The notes beneath the pieces are model-generated. The model did no database searches. It was not told the DNA's origin and saw only the letters and a program-made list of their open reading frames with translations. A stretch of 64,000 nt of DNA from Brienomyrus brachyistius (lineage: Eukaryota; Chordata; Actinopteri; Osteoglossiformes; Mormyridae). This document shows positions 40,830 through 52,119 of the stretch, one piece after another; the stretch's first letter is position 1, and the number at the start of each line of letters is the position of its first letter. The stretch covers positions 124,001 to 188,000 of the forward strand of contig NW_026042465.1 of NCBI RefSeq assembly GCF_023856365.1. Reading direction: 5' to 3'. Made by a program: the position numbers and the translations under genes.

Positions 40830-41800
40830 ATTCCTTTTTAATCCATACTGCGTTCAGAGCCCCTGTTCTGCCGTTGATCACTGCTGCATATCATCCCCAA
40901 ACCAATGGCCTGGATGAGAAAACGAATGATGACATAAAATGGTAAGTCTGTTTTTGAGGTTGTTTTAGAACTGTGTGAGACAGGCTCTATTCTTTTAACA
41001 TTACATCAGGAATTACTGATATTATTGACAATCAATCCCTTAATATACAGTATCTCACAAAAGTGAGTACACCCCACACATTTTTGTAAATATTTTATTA
41101 TATCTTTTCAAGGGACAACGTTAAAGATATGAAACTCTGATAGAATGTAAAGTAATCAGTGTACAGCTTGTATAATGGTGTAAATTTGATGTCCCCTCAA
41201 AATAACTCAACACACAGCCATTAATGTCTGAACTGCTGGCAACAAAAGTGAGATTAAAAATGATTTGTGGCAAGATCGGATCATGTGTGTTGAAGAGTTT
41301 CTTATGACTGACAAGTAGTTATTTAAAAACATATCTTGAAACAGCAAATTACATTGTTCTTAATGCTTTTAGAAAATGACTCTTTATAATGATCTGTGAA
41401 TAATAATAATTTGCTATGAATGTTTTTCCACTTCAGCTTTCCACAATTATTCTTCCCGATGAGAAAAGCTACGGCACGTTTTTTGATGAAAAAAATAAAG
41501 TAGTTGAGACAATAAGCAACAACAGCTGAAAACATCTCCTAGTAACAGGAAAAACAGAAGCAGGCATGTGGTAAACGAATACAAAAGAGGTACCAAAACA
41601 CAGTTTATCATGTTGGAGATGAGGCGCTTCTGTTCAACATGAGGAAGCGGGGACGGAAAGGAGGAAGAACGGAACCGGATTTTACCGGACCTTATGTCAT
41701 CCAGGCAATATGTGGCAAGCTGGTTACACTGTCTAATTCTGAAGGGGCAACTTTAAAGAACAAATACAATGTAAACCACATACAGAAGGAGCCAAACTGA
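40830..41800 (+). mobile_element. Gypsy-type pol relic: integrase fragments
   Basis: 40855-40970 reads PLITAAYHPQTNGLDEKTND, the integrase-core block ending in the catalytic-Glu region of Ty3/Gypsy elements. At 41612-41800 the C-terminal domain follows: VGDEALLFNMRKRGRKGG, FTGPYVIQAICGKLVTL, ATLKNKYNVNHIQKEPN and a stop. The part between is decayed and partly replaced by a Tc1 fragment. Confidence 0.7.
41047..41265 (+). mobile_element. Tc1-like terminal fragment
   Basis: TATCTCACAAAAGTGAGTAC is the end motif of a common fish Tc1 family. The following ~200 bp (GTAAATATTTTATTATATCT...) are its terminal region. No transposase frame remains; the right end is lost. Confidence 0.7.
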
Positions 41801-41887
41801 TGTCCCAAGTCAGGAATCACACAAGGTGCCAGAAGAGTATAAGACCAGTAAACCTCCCTCTAGCGCAGAGCTTCTGACAATCGAGAA

Positions 41888-42413
41888 GGATGCTGACAGT
41901 TGAAAAAAAACTCATGTCTGTGTGTTATGAAAGAATATCAATAAATGTTTCCGAAAGGGGATGACTCATTTGGTAATTATTTACGGCTTATGTTATGGCT
42001 GCCAATTTACAGTCTTTACTGAAGTCTGACTTCTTTTGAGTCACCTTTAATATAGATTGGACACTCTCTATGCAATGTGCAATACTTACATAGATGGTAA
42101 ATGTTTACCTGCTTGCACAGATGGATGATTAGGTAATTAGTGTAAGTGTGTGTGTGTGTTCAATCGCATGTATGTCCAAGGTCCATAGTAAATAATATAC
42201 ACTGATCAAGAGATGCCCGAAAGTGGATAAAAGAGGACATTAGTGGGTGTATCACTTAGTGTAACGCGTGCAGGAAAATGAGCAGGACTGCAAGCCATAT
42301 AATGACCCTTGTCTAGCTCTTAATACAGTATGCATACAGTGATGTATCTACAATGGACAGCTACTATGAGCAGATAGCACAGTACAGGTGCTTATAAGAT
42401 CTGTATGCTATTT
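41888..42413 (+). repeat. left arm of second inverted duplication
   Basis: Reverse complement of 44203-44742 with about 95% identity by eye; length differs mainly in a GT/CA microsatellite. Starts GGATGCTGACAG, ends CTGTATGCTATTT. The arm borders the SINE dimer. Confidence 0.85.
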
Positions 42414-42967
42414 CCATCCATCCATCCATTGTCCAAACCGCTTATCCTACTGGGTCGTGGGGGGTCTGGAGCCTATCCCGGAAGCAATGGGCACGAGGCA
42501 GGGAACAACCCAGGATGGGGAGCCAGCCCATCACAGGGCACACTCACACACTATTCACTCATACATGCATACCTACGGGCAATTTAGTAACTCCAGTTAG
42601 CCTCAGCATCCATCCATCCATCCATTGTCCAAACCGCTTATCCTACTGGGTCACAGGGGGTCCGGAGTCTATCCCGGAATCAATGGGCACGAGGCAGGGA
42701 AGAACCCAGGATGGGGGGCCAGCCCATCACAGCTCACACTCACACACCATTCACTCACACATGCACACCTACGGGCAATTCAGCAACTCCAATTAGCCTC
42801 AGCATGTTTTTGGACTGTGGGGGGAAACCGGAGTACCCGGAGGAAACCCCACGACGACACGGGGAGAACATGCAAACTCCACACCCATGTGACCCAGGCA
42901 GAGACTCGAACCCGGGTCCCAGAGGTGTGAGGCAACAGTGCTAACCACTGCACCACCATGCCGCCCC
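42414..42967 (-). mobile_element. dimeric tRNA-headed SINE (partial plus full unit)
   Basis: A 3' part of the SINE (42414-42608) is directly followed by a complete copy (42609-42967), both in minus orientation. One 13-bp duplication CTGTATGCTATTT (42401-42413 and 42968-42980) flanks the pair, so either both went in as one unit or the second entered the tail of the first. Confidence 0.85.
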
Positions 42968-42980
42968 CTGTATGCTATTT

Positions 42981-43977
42981 CATTCTATAAAAAGAAACTT
43001 ACTGTACTGTACAATAAAGTATTTCACCACTGCTTCTTCCTCAGCTCCCACTGTTTGCTAGCACATGCATCTTTTGATTTCTTAGTGCAATCTGTGCTTT
43101 ATTTTTTTTTTGTGAAATGTAAGTGCAGTATCTGTTTATTAAGTGCTGTGGTTTAATATGTACATTATTATTTCAGTACTGTGTATACTGTCCTTAATGT
43201 CTTGCCTCTCTCGTATAACTTGAGATACGCCCAAATTGACTTGCAACAAGTGGTCCTGGTTCCAAATGCGGAAGGCGATGGATACCTGTATTTTATATGC
43301 TGTAGTGTGCTGGGTGTCAGACATTGCAATGCACCTTGCTTTGATCTTGACCTGTTAGATCAGAGGGAGGTAATCTTATCCAGAAAGGGCCACTGTGTAT
43401 GATGGTTTTCACTGCAACTCTCTGAACAGCGAACCTAACAGTTATCCCAATACCTTGATCTTGCTAGCATATTTAAATGTGTACCTATTCAGGAATAGAG
43501 TGGTGAAGGCATTCAGAGGAGGACTGATGATTATCAGAGGGAACAAAGGGGCTGGGTACTTGTCAGTATCCAGTAGAACCACCAGACTCCTACACTGAAT
43601 GGTTCTGGATGTGGCACAGACGTTAATCCCTCTGTATTAGGGGATCCGTCTCCAGTTTGTACTCTTCTAGTTAATAGGTAGATTATCAGGCAGTTTTTCA
43701 CCCTAGTCCAGTACTCATTGACAGCCTAATACACCGTGTTTCAGTTTGTCTTGATAGTCAATACATGTCACAGGATGTACATTACTCTGATGGGCAGGCC
43801 CTCTTACATATGATGGAAATTGCAATACCTACTTTTGGCCACGAGATGGCAGCAAGAAAATAGAAAAATTATTTTCCCACGGTCTACTAGCAGCTTTTAG
43901 ATGTTAATTCTTCATAAAAATAATTTGACTTGATCCAATGTATTTTTAATACAAACAATTACCACACAAAGCTGCTA
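42981..43977. other. spacer of second inverted duplication, unassigned
   Basis: The plus strand has open stretches (one around 43181-43402 after a TTATTATTTCAG acceptor-like site) but nothing recognisable. Confidence 0.3.
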
Positions 43978-44202
43978 GTTTCCTCCGGTTTCCCCCCACA
44001 GTCCAAAAACATGCTGAGGCTAATTGGAGTAGCTAAATTTACCGTAGGTGTGCATGTGTGAGTGAATGGTGTGTGAGTGTGAGCTGTGATGGGCTGGCCC
44101 CCCATCCTGGGTTCTTCCCTGCCTCGTGCCCATTGATTCCGGGATAGACTCCGGACCCCCTGTGACCCAGTAGGATAAGCGGTTTGGACAATGGATGGAT
44201 GG
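43978..44202 (+). mobile_element. 5'-truncated tRNA-headed SINE
   Basis: Begins inside the SINE body at TTTCCTCC, lacks a 9-bp stretch present in other copies, and ends GGATGGATGG. It is most similar to the full unit at 42609-42967 and belongs to the second inverted duplication. Confidence 0.85.
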
Positions 44203-44742
44203 AAATAGCATACAGATTAAGCACCTGTACTGTGCTATCTGCTTATAGTAGCTGTCCATTGTAGATACATCACTGTATGCATACTGTATTAAGAGCTAGA
44301 TAAGGACAGTGGGTCATTATATGGCTTGCAGTCCTGCTCATTTTCCTGCACCCGTTACACTAAGTGATACACCCACTAATGTCCTCTTTCATCCACTTTC
44401 AGGCATCTCTTGATCAGTGTATATTACTTACTATGGACCTTGGACATACATGCGATTGGACACACACACACACACACACACACTTACACTAATTACCTAA
44501 TCAACCATCTGTGCAAGCAAGTAAACATGTACCATCTATATAAGTATTGTACATAGCATAGAGAGTGTCCAATCTATATTAAAGGTGACTCGAAAGAAGT
44601 CAGACTTTAGTAAAGACTGTAAATTTCTCAGCCATAACATAAGCCGTAAATAATTACCAAATGAGTCATCCCCTTTCGGAAACATTTATTGATATTCTTT
44701 CATAACACACAGACATGAGTTTTTTTTCAACTGTCAGCATCC
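44203..44742 (-). repeat. right arm of second inverted duplication
   Basis: Mirrors 41888-42413, ending CTGTCAGCATCC. It carries a longer CA microsatellite (44460-44484) than the left arm. Confidence 0.85.
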
Positions 44743-45051
44743 GATCCAAACGGGATTCCCATTTCCTTTCTGTGGGATCCAACAGAACACGGGCTGACCA
44801 TCAGTCAACATGTCTTCAACCATGCAGGACAGGACCCAGTCCAGGCCAAACCTCACGGTGCTGGTGTTAATAAAAAAAATGTAAGGAACATGCAGCTGCA
44901 GCTCACACACAAACACAGTCCACAGCATCCAGAAAAAGGTCAGGCCTTTTTCTTCTTTAGCTGACTCCGCCCAGACCTCGCCCCCTTTCTGGGCGCCTCG
45001 CACTATGCCTTTGAACTGGCCCTGCAGCTTGGCCCGTTTCCTGTTTCCCAA
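44734..45051 (-). other. unidentified open frame
   Basis: A 105-codon minus-strand frame (MGNRKRAKLQGQFKG ... FFWMLWTVFVCELQLHVPYI ... DGQPVFCWIPQKG) lies between the inverted duplication and the brachyury exons. It overlaps the arm boundary by 9 bp and continues upstream without a clear acceptor. I recognise no family; it may be chance or a relic. Confidence 0.2.
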
Positions 45052-45501
45052 TGCAAGTCATAAGATTCACCCGTAAATGATATTTTGAATCGGAACGATA
45101 TTTATTACTATTGTTTAGATTAAATATATAACGGTTTAATGATTGAATATAACTTGATATTGTTGTTTGTGTTGTTTAGTTTGAGGTTCTAGTTTCTGTC
45201 TTTATCCGCTTTCGTTTCAGTAGGCAGCTGGTTCATCCCAGGCTCAGGGTCTCTCTGCTCTTCATCAAACCCACACCCCCAGTTTGGGAGCACCCTCTCC
45301 CTCTCCTCCCCCCACGGCTGTGACTGTTACTCCTCCTTGAGGAGTAACTGCTCCGCCCCCTATCCCAGCCCCTATACCCACAGGAGTGCATCACCCAGTG
45401 AGCCGCCGCCCTGCCTGTCCCCTCACACAAGCACACACTGAAATCATGGTCCTAAGCTCTCTGTGTGGGTCACCACGATAGTACAGCACACCGACGATTA
45501 C

Positions 45502-45550
45502 CCTCTGACTGAATCAGAATCAGCTTTATTTGGCCAAGTATGTTCACACA
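45502..45550. repeat. short fish LINE/SINE tail motif
   Basis: TGAATCAGAATCAGCTTTAT followed by TTGGCCAAGTATGTTCACAC is a very common fish repeat end; only ~50 bp are clear. Confidence 0.5.
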
Positions 45551-45775
45551 TATTGGGAATAGTTAGACATTTAATCAAAATAATTAAGACAAGACATAAA
45601 CATACAGTTCTGTTGATATGCGACGCATATAACCTCTGCATTCACAGCACTGCTTCAGTTATCGAAGAGCAAATTTCCAAAACTCACTCAGTCCGATAAC
45701 CTAAAGTAATAAGTCATAATCCTCTTCATACGTTGCAGTAATGGGAATGAAATCTCACTCAGTGTTTATGTAATG

Positions 45776-45866
45776 GAGCAATGGAATTTCGTGAAATTTC
45801 CAAAAGTCCACAGAAGGAGCAATGGGAATTTCGTGAAATTTCCAAAAGTCCACAGAAATATTTAGA
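45776..45866. repeat. ~43-bp tandem duplication in a brachyury intron
   Basis: GGAGCAATGG, AATTTCGTGAAATTTCC and AAAAGTCCACAGAA occur twice in a row. The unit itself contains the small palindrome GAAATTTC. Confidence 0.8.
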
Positions 45867-46793
45867 AAAACATTCCTGCAGACTGGTTTTTGATATTTGC
45901 TTTTCAATTAACACAATTTTCTTCAGTCTGAGGTTTAACAGAATTCCAGCCATATGCTGTTCAAAAAAAAACTACACAGAACAAAAACAGAATGGACTTT
46001 ACATCTGTCTGAAAGGAAAGTGACACAGGCTGCAGCAGTGAACAAATCAATCAATGTATTAAAGTTAGGCATTAAGTAACTGGAGGCAGTATATACATAA
46101 CATGATAACATGCCTTTTCTGTATTGACCATATTAAGGACGCTGTAACACTGCCCACCACATACCTGCTTCATTTATTGTTTTATACTTGCAGCTGCTTA
46201 TTCAGACAGCTCGTCTACCTGTCTGTCCATGTTGCCCCTCCCATGACAACTGGTCCAGCCTACAGGTGCCGTCCCATTCCGGCATGTTACCCATGAGTCA
46301 TAGCGGCACCTCCGGGAGCAGCTCCAGGTGAGCCCGTGCCTCCCCTCCCCCACCTGTCCCCATGCTGAGTCTCGGGCCCCCGTCTTCCCTCTTGTTCTCG
46401 CCTATACCCACATCCTGGCCTGTGTCTGCATCGTCTCACCTCGTTAACAGGACTTTCGCCTTCTTCTGTCCTGATCCATTCAGGCCCATCATTCTGGGAC
46501 ATGCTTTGATTTATTTCGCCATAGTTACTCTTTGTTTTCCTTTGTACTTTGCACTCTACAGTAAATGAATAAAAAATAGGCATTATTTTGATATTGTTTA
46601 GTACAGTGACACTAGTATATTTGTTGTTGTTTCCAGGCAACACTGCATGCTGATTTACACGTCTTTCCTTAATCTCCACCCCATTGCTCACACACAGCCA
46701 GTATCCCAGTTTGTGGTCAATGAGCTCCTCCTCACTCACCCCAGTCTCCTAGTCCAGTGGAATGTCCAACAGCTTGGGCTCTCAGTTCCTGCG

Positions 46794-47069
46794 TGTCATG
46801 CCCGGCTCGTCCGCTCCTCCTGTGTGCCACGCCCCCTGATTACCCACGTGTTTTCTCCCGATTTGTACCCAGCTGTATCTAGTTAATTGCTCAGTCCAGT
46901 GTATTTCAGTCCGTGTCTTACCTGAGTCCAGTGTCTGTCATTGATGTTTGTATGGCGTGAGATGTTTCCCCGTCGCGCTTCCTAATTAAACTCCCGTTTT
47001 TGCCTGTCCGCTTGCTCCTTGCACGCCTTGCCCGCACGATCGCCTGCCTGCTTGTACCCGATCGTGACA
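46794..47069 (+). mobile_element. solo LTR in the last brachyury exon
   Basis: 276 bp, TGTCATGCCC...GATCGTGACA, with a perfect 5-bp target duplication CTGCG (46789-46793 and 47070-47074). It contains ATTAAA-type 3' signals near 46984. Same family as the LTR at 37516-37780 and the truncated one at 8110. The coding sequence resumes exactly after the duplicated 5 bp. Confidence 0.92.
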
Positions 47070-47249
47070 CTGCGCAGCTCTACAACTCATTACCCAGGGC
47101 TCTCGCACCCGGCCACAGTGCCCCTCTCAGGCTCCCCGCTGTATGACAGCACTGCCCCATCGGAAGTTCATGAAGCCTCACAGTACGACGCCTCTCCCCA
47201 CGCGCGCTTAGCCACCACCGGGACTCCCATCACTCCTCCTTCCCTGTAG

Positions 47250-48480
47250 GGCGGCGCACTTCCATTATTATACAGTTTCTACTGTCACTCTGTTGCTTTC
47301 CTGGTGCTGGACTTTTGACAGATAAATACATTATTTGTTGCATTCAGTGACAAAAGATTGGTCTGTTTAACACCCTCAGTCTCCACCCTATGAGCCCCTT
47401 GTTGGCGCAGAATCAGGAAGATGTCGGAGAAAGCAGAGGTAAAGTGAATAGTCACCTCGACAATAATGTGGGAAACCGCTAATGGTGATCATGCCTGTGT
47501 GGGTGAAATGGATCACCACAGTATAAGCGGATGATGATTATAGACGATTTTTCCCTTTTTCTTTATGTCTGTTTACCATCTAATAGGCATTTTTTTTTCT
47601 TTGGGATGCGTCTAGGTCAGATACGACCCAAAATATTTTTTCTCATTTCAGAAGTGAAAAAAAATATTGCTCTCAGATTCTGTTCAGTTGTAGTTTTTTA
47701 AAATATGTACCTTGATTTGTGTTTGTTTAAAATGCATTACCTGTTGCTTACTGGGCCGCTGAAAATGTCTGGCCCAGCTAATTTCTTGGTTTAAAAATCT
47801 GGCCCAACTACTTTCCAGACCTGGACTAGCCCTACTGAATCATACACTAATGTTATTCTGTTATGTGGGCTGTTGTGATAGGGAGATTTGCTGGATGCTG
47901 CACGACGGGTGTGTCCCTGCTGCAGAATGCCCTGTCTGAAGCAGCACCTAGAGACAGTGAGGGTTGTTGTTATCACCTTAATATTGTATATACGCAATCT
48001 GTTATTTCTTAACTAATATAATTGTAAGGTATTCTTCTAATATATTGTGCACAGCCAACAAAAAAGAGAAAAATGCAAAACCAAAGGAAGGCTTTCTTTT
48101 CTCTTAAAAGTCTTTTTTCTAAACCAACTGAGAGTCAGTTAGAGGGGTGTTCATTATCAGTATTGTTGCTGGCATTTCTGAAAATGTGCCAATTTTAGTC
48201 AAGTGGCTACTTTTCAAATGCAGTCCCTGGCCAAGATGAAGAAAGTTCATGAAGACTACATGATAATATTAAGCACTGACATAACAAACAACATTTTTTA
48301 CATGCAAAATATACAGGAATATACACTGCAACAGGCTAGGATAGACAAATAACCAAATACACTTGCAAGCCTGACCACTTTAGACCCCAGATTAGAAAAT
48401 TGGTGAATGAGCATATATTTTTTCCAAGTTTTGTTTTGCTTTCAAGTTCTCACAAATAAAAAAAAAAAAAGATTTTCCCA
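47250..48480. other. unassigned sequence downstream of brachyury exons
   Basis: Holds what would be the brachyury 3' UTR. No coding region or repeat family recognised. Confidence 0.35.
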
Positions 48481-48489
48481 CTATAGCCA

Positions 48490-49380
48490 GATCCAGTTTC
48501 TGTGGGGGGCGGGGGGGGGGTGACAATTGTAGTAATAACTATTTCCTGCTGAAAACCACTGGTAAACTATCCACATGTCTCTGAATATCTGTGAGTCCCG
48601 AGACCTCCATGACAGATAGATATAAGTTGCTAGTGTTGATCGGCAGGAAATCTTCTCCAAAGCCCCACCACCCACCTCACACCAATCCACCCAGGGTTTA
48701 CTCCAAATAAATTTGCTGGTATACAAACCGGATCAACTTGTGGTTGTGTCCACGTGTACTAGAGACAAAGGCCCTGGTACATTCTGCGTACAACACAGCC
48801 AAGACTTGACAACCTTATATGATGCGCATGGAATCAACCCTATGCATGGAGGCTGCAACTCTTCTCCACCGAACCCTGTAGCCCATTGACTGCAGCCTGC
48901 ATTGACTATCCTGTAGCCTGCATTTGGTAGATCATTCTTGACAGAAGAAACCAAATTGTCAAGTTCCCTAACACAGAGCTCATACTCTTTTATTCTTCTT
49001 AAGATTGTTCTTCTTGAAACACCCATCAGTGTGGCTATGCAAGGCACAGGAAGTTGAGTATGGAGCATTTCTTTCAAACATTGTTCTTCAATCAAATCTT
49101 GGGTCGTCTATTGGTGGCAGCGACTTCCTGTGTGACACATGGGGCTGGACGTTCCAGATGTGCCCTCACAAGGTCAAAGAGCTCTTGCAAAGCCAGGGTG
49201 ATAGCAGGAGGTACTTCAATGTGATTAGACAGGGCCTGCAGAAGATACAGCTCCTGATGACAAAGGAACTCCAGGTAATCCAAATTTAGTGGAGTCGCGC
49301 TGAATCCTATTTCTATTTTATGCAGAAGACTTTCGAGAAGGTGGTATCTGAGCTGTTCACAGAACAAATTATAGTTAATG
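48490..49380 (-). pseudogene. transposon integrase-like gene, broken
   Basis: Minus strand, two frames in order. First (49367-49092): LRYHLLESLLHKIEIGF, FLCHQELYLLQALSNHI, ITLALQELFDLVRAHLERPA. Second (49095-48733): CIATLMGVSRRTILRRIKEY (helix-turn-helix), ELDNLVSSVKNDLPNAGYRI, then VPGPLSLVHVDTTTS. This order (N-terminal domain, HTH, then the start of an rve integrase core with the first Asp in HVD) is that of integrase-like proteins multiplied in fish genomes. The core breaks off soon after; the remaining downstream sequence has stops and a C/G run near 48500-48520. Confidence 0.6.
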
Positions 49381-49880
49381 AGGTGTCAAGATCTTGTCTC
49401 TGATCCACACACTAGGCCTACCATTCAAAAGTTTTATTATGAAAATGAAATGTTTTGTTTTGTGAGGTGCTTGTTCTTGTATGATGATGTAGTGGCTGCT
49501 CTGTTTGACCGTGGTAAACCTTTTCACAAACAATATAAGTGAAGAAGTATGACATTAGATCTAAGGACCAGAGTATAATAAAGTTAAATAAAATCCATCA
49601 AAAACACTTACTCAGTGGAGATTCCAATGTAGTAGGCAGACAACTTATGGCTTTAATAATGAGTGTATTTAGCAGCTACAAGGACAAATAGATATTATAA
49701 ACCTCTCCATTTTAATGCTAATTTAATAAACATTAACAGATAGCACTTAAGGTGGTTTCGCCTATAGTCTGCTAACACTAACCCGAGAACTAATATCTGA
49801 GGAGCGTTCTTCCCAGGATTTGAATTTATTAAATTGGCTTTGTGATGTTGTATTAAGAAATTTTATTCACAATGCAATTA
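49381..49880. other. unassigned AT-rich sequence
   Basis: Nothing recognised. Confidence 0.4.
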
Positions 49881-49889
49881 CCGTACATT

Positions 49890-50620
49890 GGCCCATTCTT
49901 TTATATACGGTAAGACGAAGCGGGAAATTCGAGCGAGCGAGTGCTGTGCAGACGCGAGCGCGTAGAGGGGATGGGTTTTCAGCACTCGAGCACACGCACG
50001 CGCGTGGTTCGACTTTTGGCCCTAATTTACGGCGAGCGAGTGAGTGAGTGCTGTGCAATCGCGAGCGCGTAGAGAGCATGGATTTTCTGTTTTTATGCGC
50101 ACGACTTTTGGCACTAATTTAACGCCATAGAAATGTGTGTTTAAAAGGGGAGGAGATCGGGTTGCAGCGCTGGTGTGAGCGGTTTCTCCGGGCAGTTCGC
50201 TCGAGGCTAACGTGGCTTTGGGAACGTGGTGTACCCGTCACCCATGCCAGGGAAGAAATCAAAACCGAAATGCTAGGAATATGGACTTCATCTTACGTCA
50301 AGCGTTTTCCCCTCCATTGACGCCCATAAAGAAAAGGCTTAAAGTCCATATTCCTAGCATTTCGGTTTTGATTTCTTGTCAGGTAAGTCTTTATGGCCAG
50401 ATACATTCGCGAGAAATTTGGTGATTTGTGGTGACTGTTTTAATACATTAAGTTGCGTTACGCATTTTCACATTAAGCGTTTTAGAATGTCCCGTGCAGG
50501 TATCCCTTCTATTGCCCTAGGGAGGGTTGTAACCCTCGTCTGTATATTAATAAAGAATAATCCTTCTATTCCTGTCTCATGTATCTGGACCTCCCCAGCA
50601 TTTAACGAAATTTGGTGGCA
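49890..50620 (+). mobile_element. LTR-like segment with primer-binding-site-like end
   Basis: A GC/CpG-rich duplicated segment (GAGTGCTGTGCAGACGCGAG at about 49939 and GAGTGCTGTGCAATCGCGAG at about 50044) leads to TTAATAAAGAATAATCC (poly(A)-like) and then ATTTGGTGGCAGCGGTTACA, which resembles the LTR/primer-binding-site junction of some vertebrate Gypsy elements. No second LTR or pol follows. Tentative. Confidence 0.35.
50253..50377. repeat. perfect 36-bp inverted repeat with 53-bp loop
   Basis: AAGAAATCAAAACCGAAATG... at 50253-50288 is exactly complementary to 50342-50377. Transcribed in either direction it would form a stable hairpin. Confidence 0.9.
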
Positions 50621-51072
50621 GCGGTTACAAGTGAACCCGTTTAAGTTTAGCGCTCATACTTCCGTCCATATGTTTAAGACCCACCTTGGCTGACTTAGCT
50701 GACATGTCCTGATTTCATAATCTTCAAATTTGTAATCTTTTCTCCTTCATCTAACTCCATGTTTTTAACTTCTTGTCATTTTCTTGCCGTTTGACTCATA
50801 GAAAATTATCAGACTTAAATGACACGTCAGCCTGTGCAGACAGCGATTTCAATGTTTAATAAATTGGCCAGCAGGTGGGGGCAGTGCTCAATTTCATTAA
50901 TGCCATTCAGAAAACTTTCAGGCTTTATGTCTTAATGAACAGCCTAGAAAAGGACAAAGCATTATATTACTGATGCATACAGCAGATCCCCAACTCAGGC
51001 TGTGTTGCATATTCTTAACAGTGCTACAGTATGTTCACACAGCCAGTACAAACAAACTTGCAAGATCTAGAC

Positions 51073-51374
51073 CAGGGGTCACCAACCTTTTTAAAACGGA
51101 GAGCTACTTCACGGGTACTGAGCCATACGAAGTTTGATATCAGTTTAAACGCCCTCCTAAACATGTCTAACTTCATGCATGATAAACATGTTTTAAATGC
51201 TTTTTATATTCAATTTCAAATCTATATAAATGCAAATGTGATAGATTAGAAACAGGACAAAATAAAATTTTAGATGATGTTCGCTGGTGAGTTGTGCTAT
51301 TTTATAGAACAGGTCCACGGGCAACTCATGTGGTCATTGGGGGCATCCTTGGGGCACCATGTTGGTGACCCCTT
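51073..51374. mobile_element. hAT-type MITE
   Basis: CAGGGGTCACCAAC at the left and GTTGGTGACCCCTT at the right form the inverted ends (last base mismatched). A perfect 8-bp duplication ATCTAGAC flanks it (51065-51072, 51375-51382). 302 bp, non-coding. Confidence 0.88.
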
Positions 51375-51599
51375 ATCTAGACCTACCACATCAGGTAGGA
51401 AGGTGCCTATTTCTACCAACTATTCAGACCATCAGACCCAAACCATACATTCAGTCATGCACAGGCACTCCACCAGAGGGCTCTACATTCTGTCCTACAT
51501 CTGCTCACCTGTTAGACCCACACTCAGTCTCCATCCTGATTTCTACCTACTACTCGGACTATCTCACCAAAACCAGTCCTGTGGCCTGTTCTATGAAGC

Positions 51600-51790
51600 G
51601 GGGTTACTGGCTTATTGGGGAAACTTGTCGGATTTCTTGATCGGGCCTTCAACTGCTCTGCCATAGAGAGCATCCTAACATGCTGCCTTACGGTCTGGTA
51701 TGCGGGCTGCTGTGGCCTCCTACCGCTCTGCCATAGAGAGCATCCTAACATACGGCCTTACGGTGTGGTATTCGGGCTGCTGGTGGCCTC
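51600..51790 (+). mobile_element. LINE relic with short tandem duplication
   Basis: RSAIESILTYGLTVWYSGC, a typical LINE RT C-terminal block, occurs twice as CTCTGCCATAGAGAGCATCC repeats at about 51656 and 51727 (~71-bp period). Confidence 0.6.
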
Positions 51791-52119
51791 TATGACTTTT
51801 TTTGTAGACAGTCCATCTGTGTGGTGCTGTTTGCACGAATTGTTTTGGGAAATGCACTTACAGTTTTGCAGATGTTAAGGTGATTCCAGAAATGCATCAA
51901 AGCAACTGAGGAACTGCAATGTCACTGTACAGTTACTTATAATGGGCGCCAATGTAATGTGTAGAGTGGCAAATAAACTGATTCACCATTTACTCTCATG
52001 TACATCACTTAAAATGCTTGTTTAAATGCAAATGTGTGAATGTAAATCTAAGCAGTAAAGCTACAATTTACATCTGTTTGCATGGTGGAAAGAACATTTA
52101 ATCTGCCTTTTAAGTGTGA

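Larger units (their letters stand above)
45221..47249 (+). pseudogene. tbxt: brachyury (T-box TF) C-terminal exons, disrupted
   Basis: Three exons match the C-terminal transactivation half of brachyury and fit in phase. 45221-45397 (acceptor TTTCGTTTCAG, donor GTGAGC): GSWFIPGSGSLCSS, NPHPQFGSTLSLS, CSAPYPSPYTHRSASP. 46194-46327: AYSDSSSTCLSML then, after a +1 frameshift in the CCCC run at 46234-46240, SHDNWSSLQVPSHSGMLPM. 46698-47249: QYPSLWSMSSSSLTPVS, an in-frame TAG (46750-46752), SGMSNSLGSQFLR, a solo LTR, then HYPGLSHP, GSPLYDS, QYDAS and a normal end TPITPPSL. I could not find the DNA-binding T-box exons upstream. Three independent lesions make a functional product unlikely; it could be the decayed second teleost paralogue or a partial duplicate. 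Confidence 0.85.

Noticed and set aside
45221..45397. Frameshift in the first brachyury exon
   Set aside because: An initial reading in the wrong phase suggested one; starting two bases into a split codon gives an open frame over the whole exon with correct phase at both ends.
49867..50079. Minus-strand frame STRSRLHSTHSLARRK
   Set aside because: Overlaps the CpG-rich duplicated part of the LTR-like segment and has no motif.
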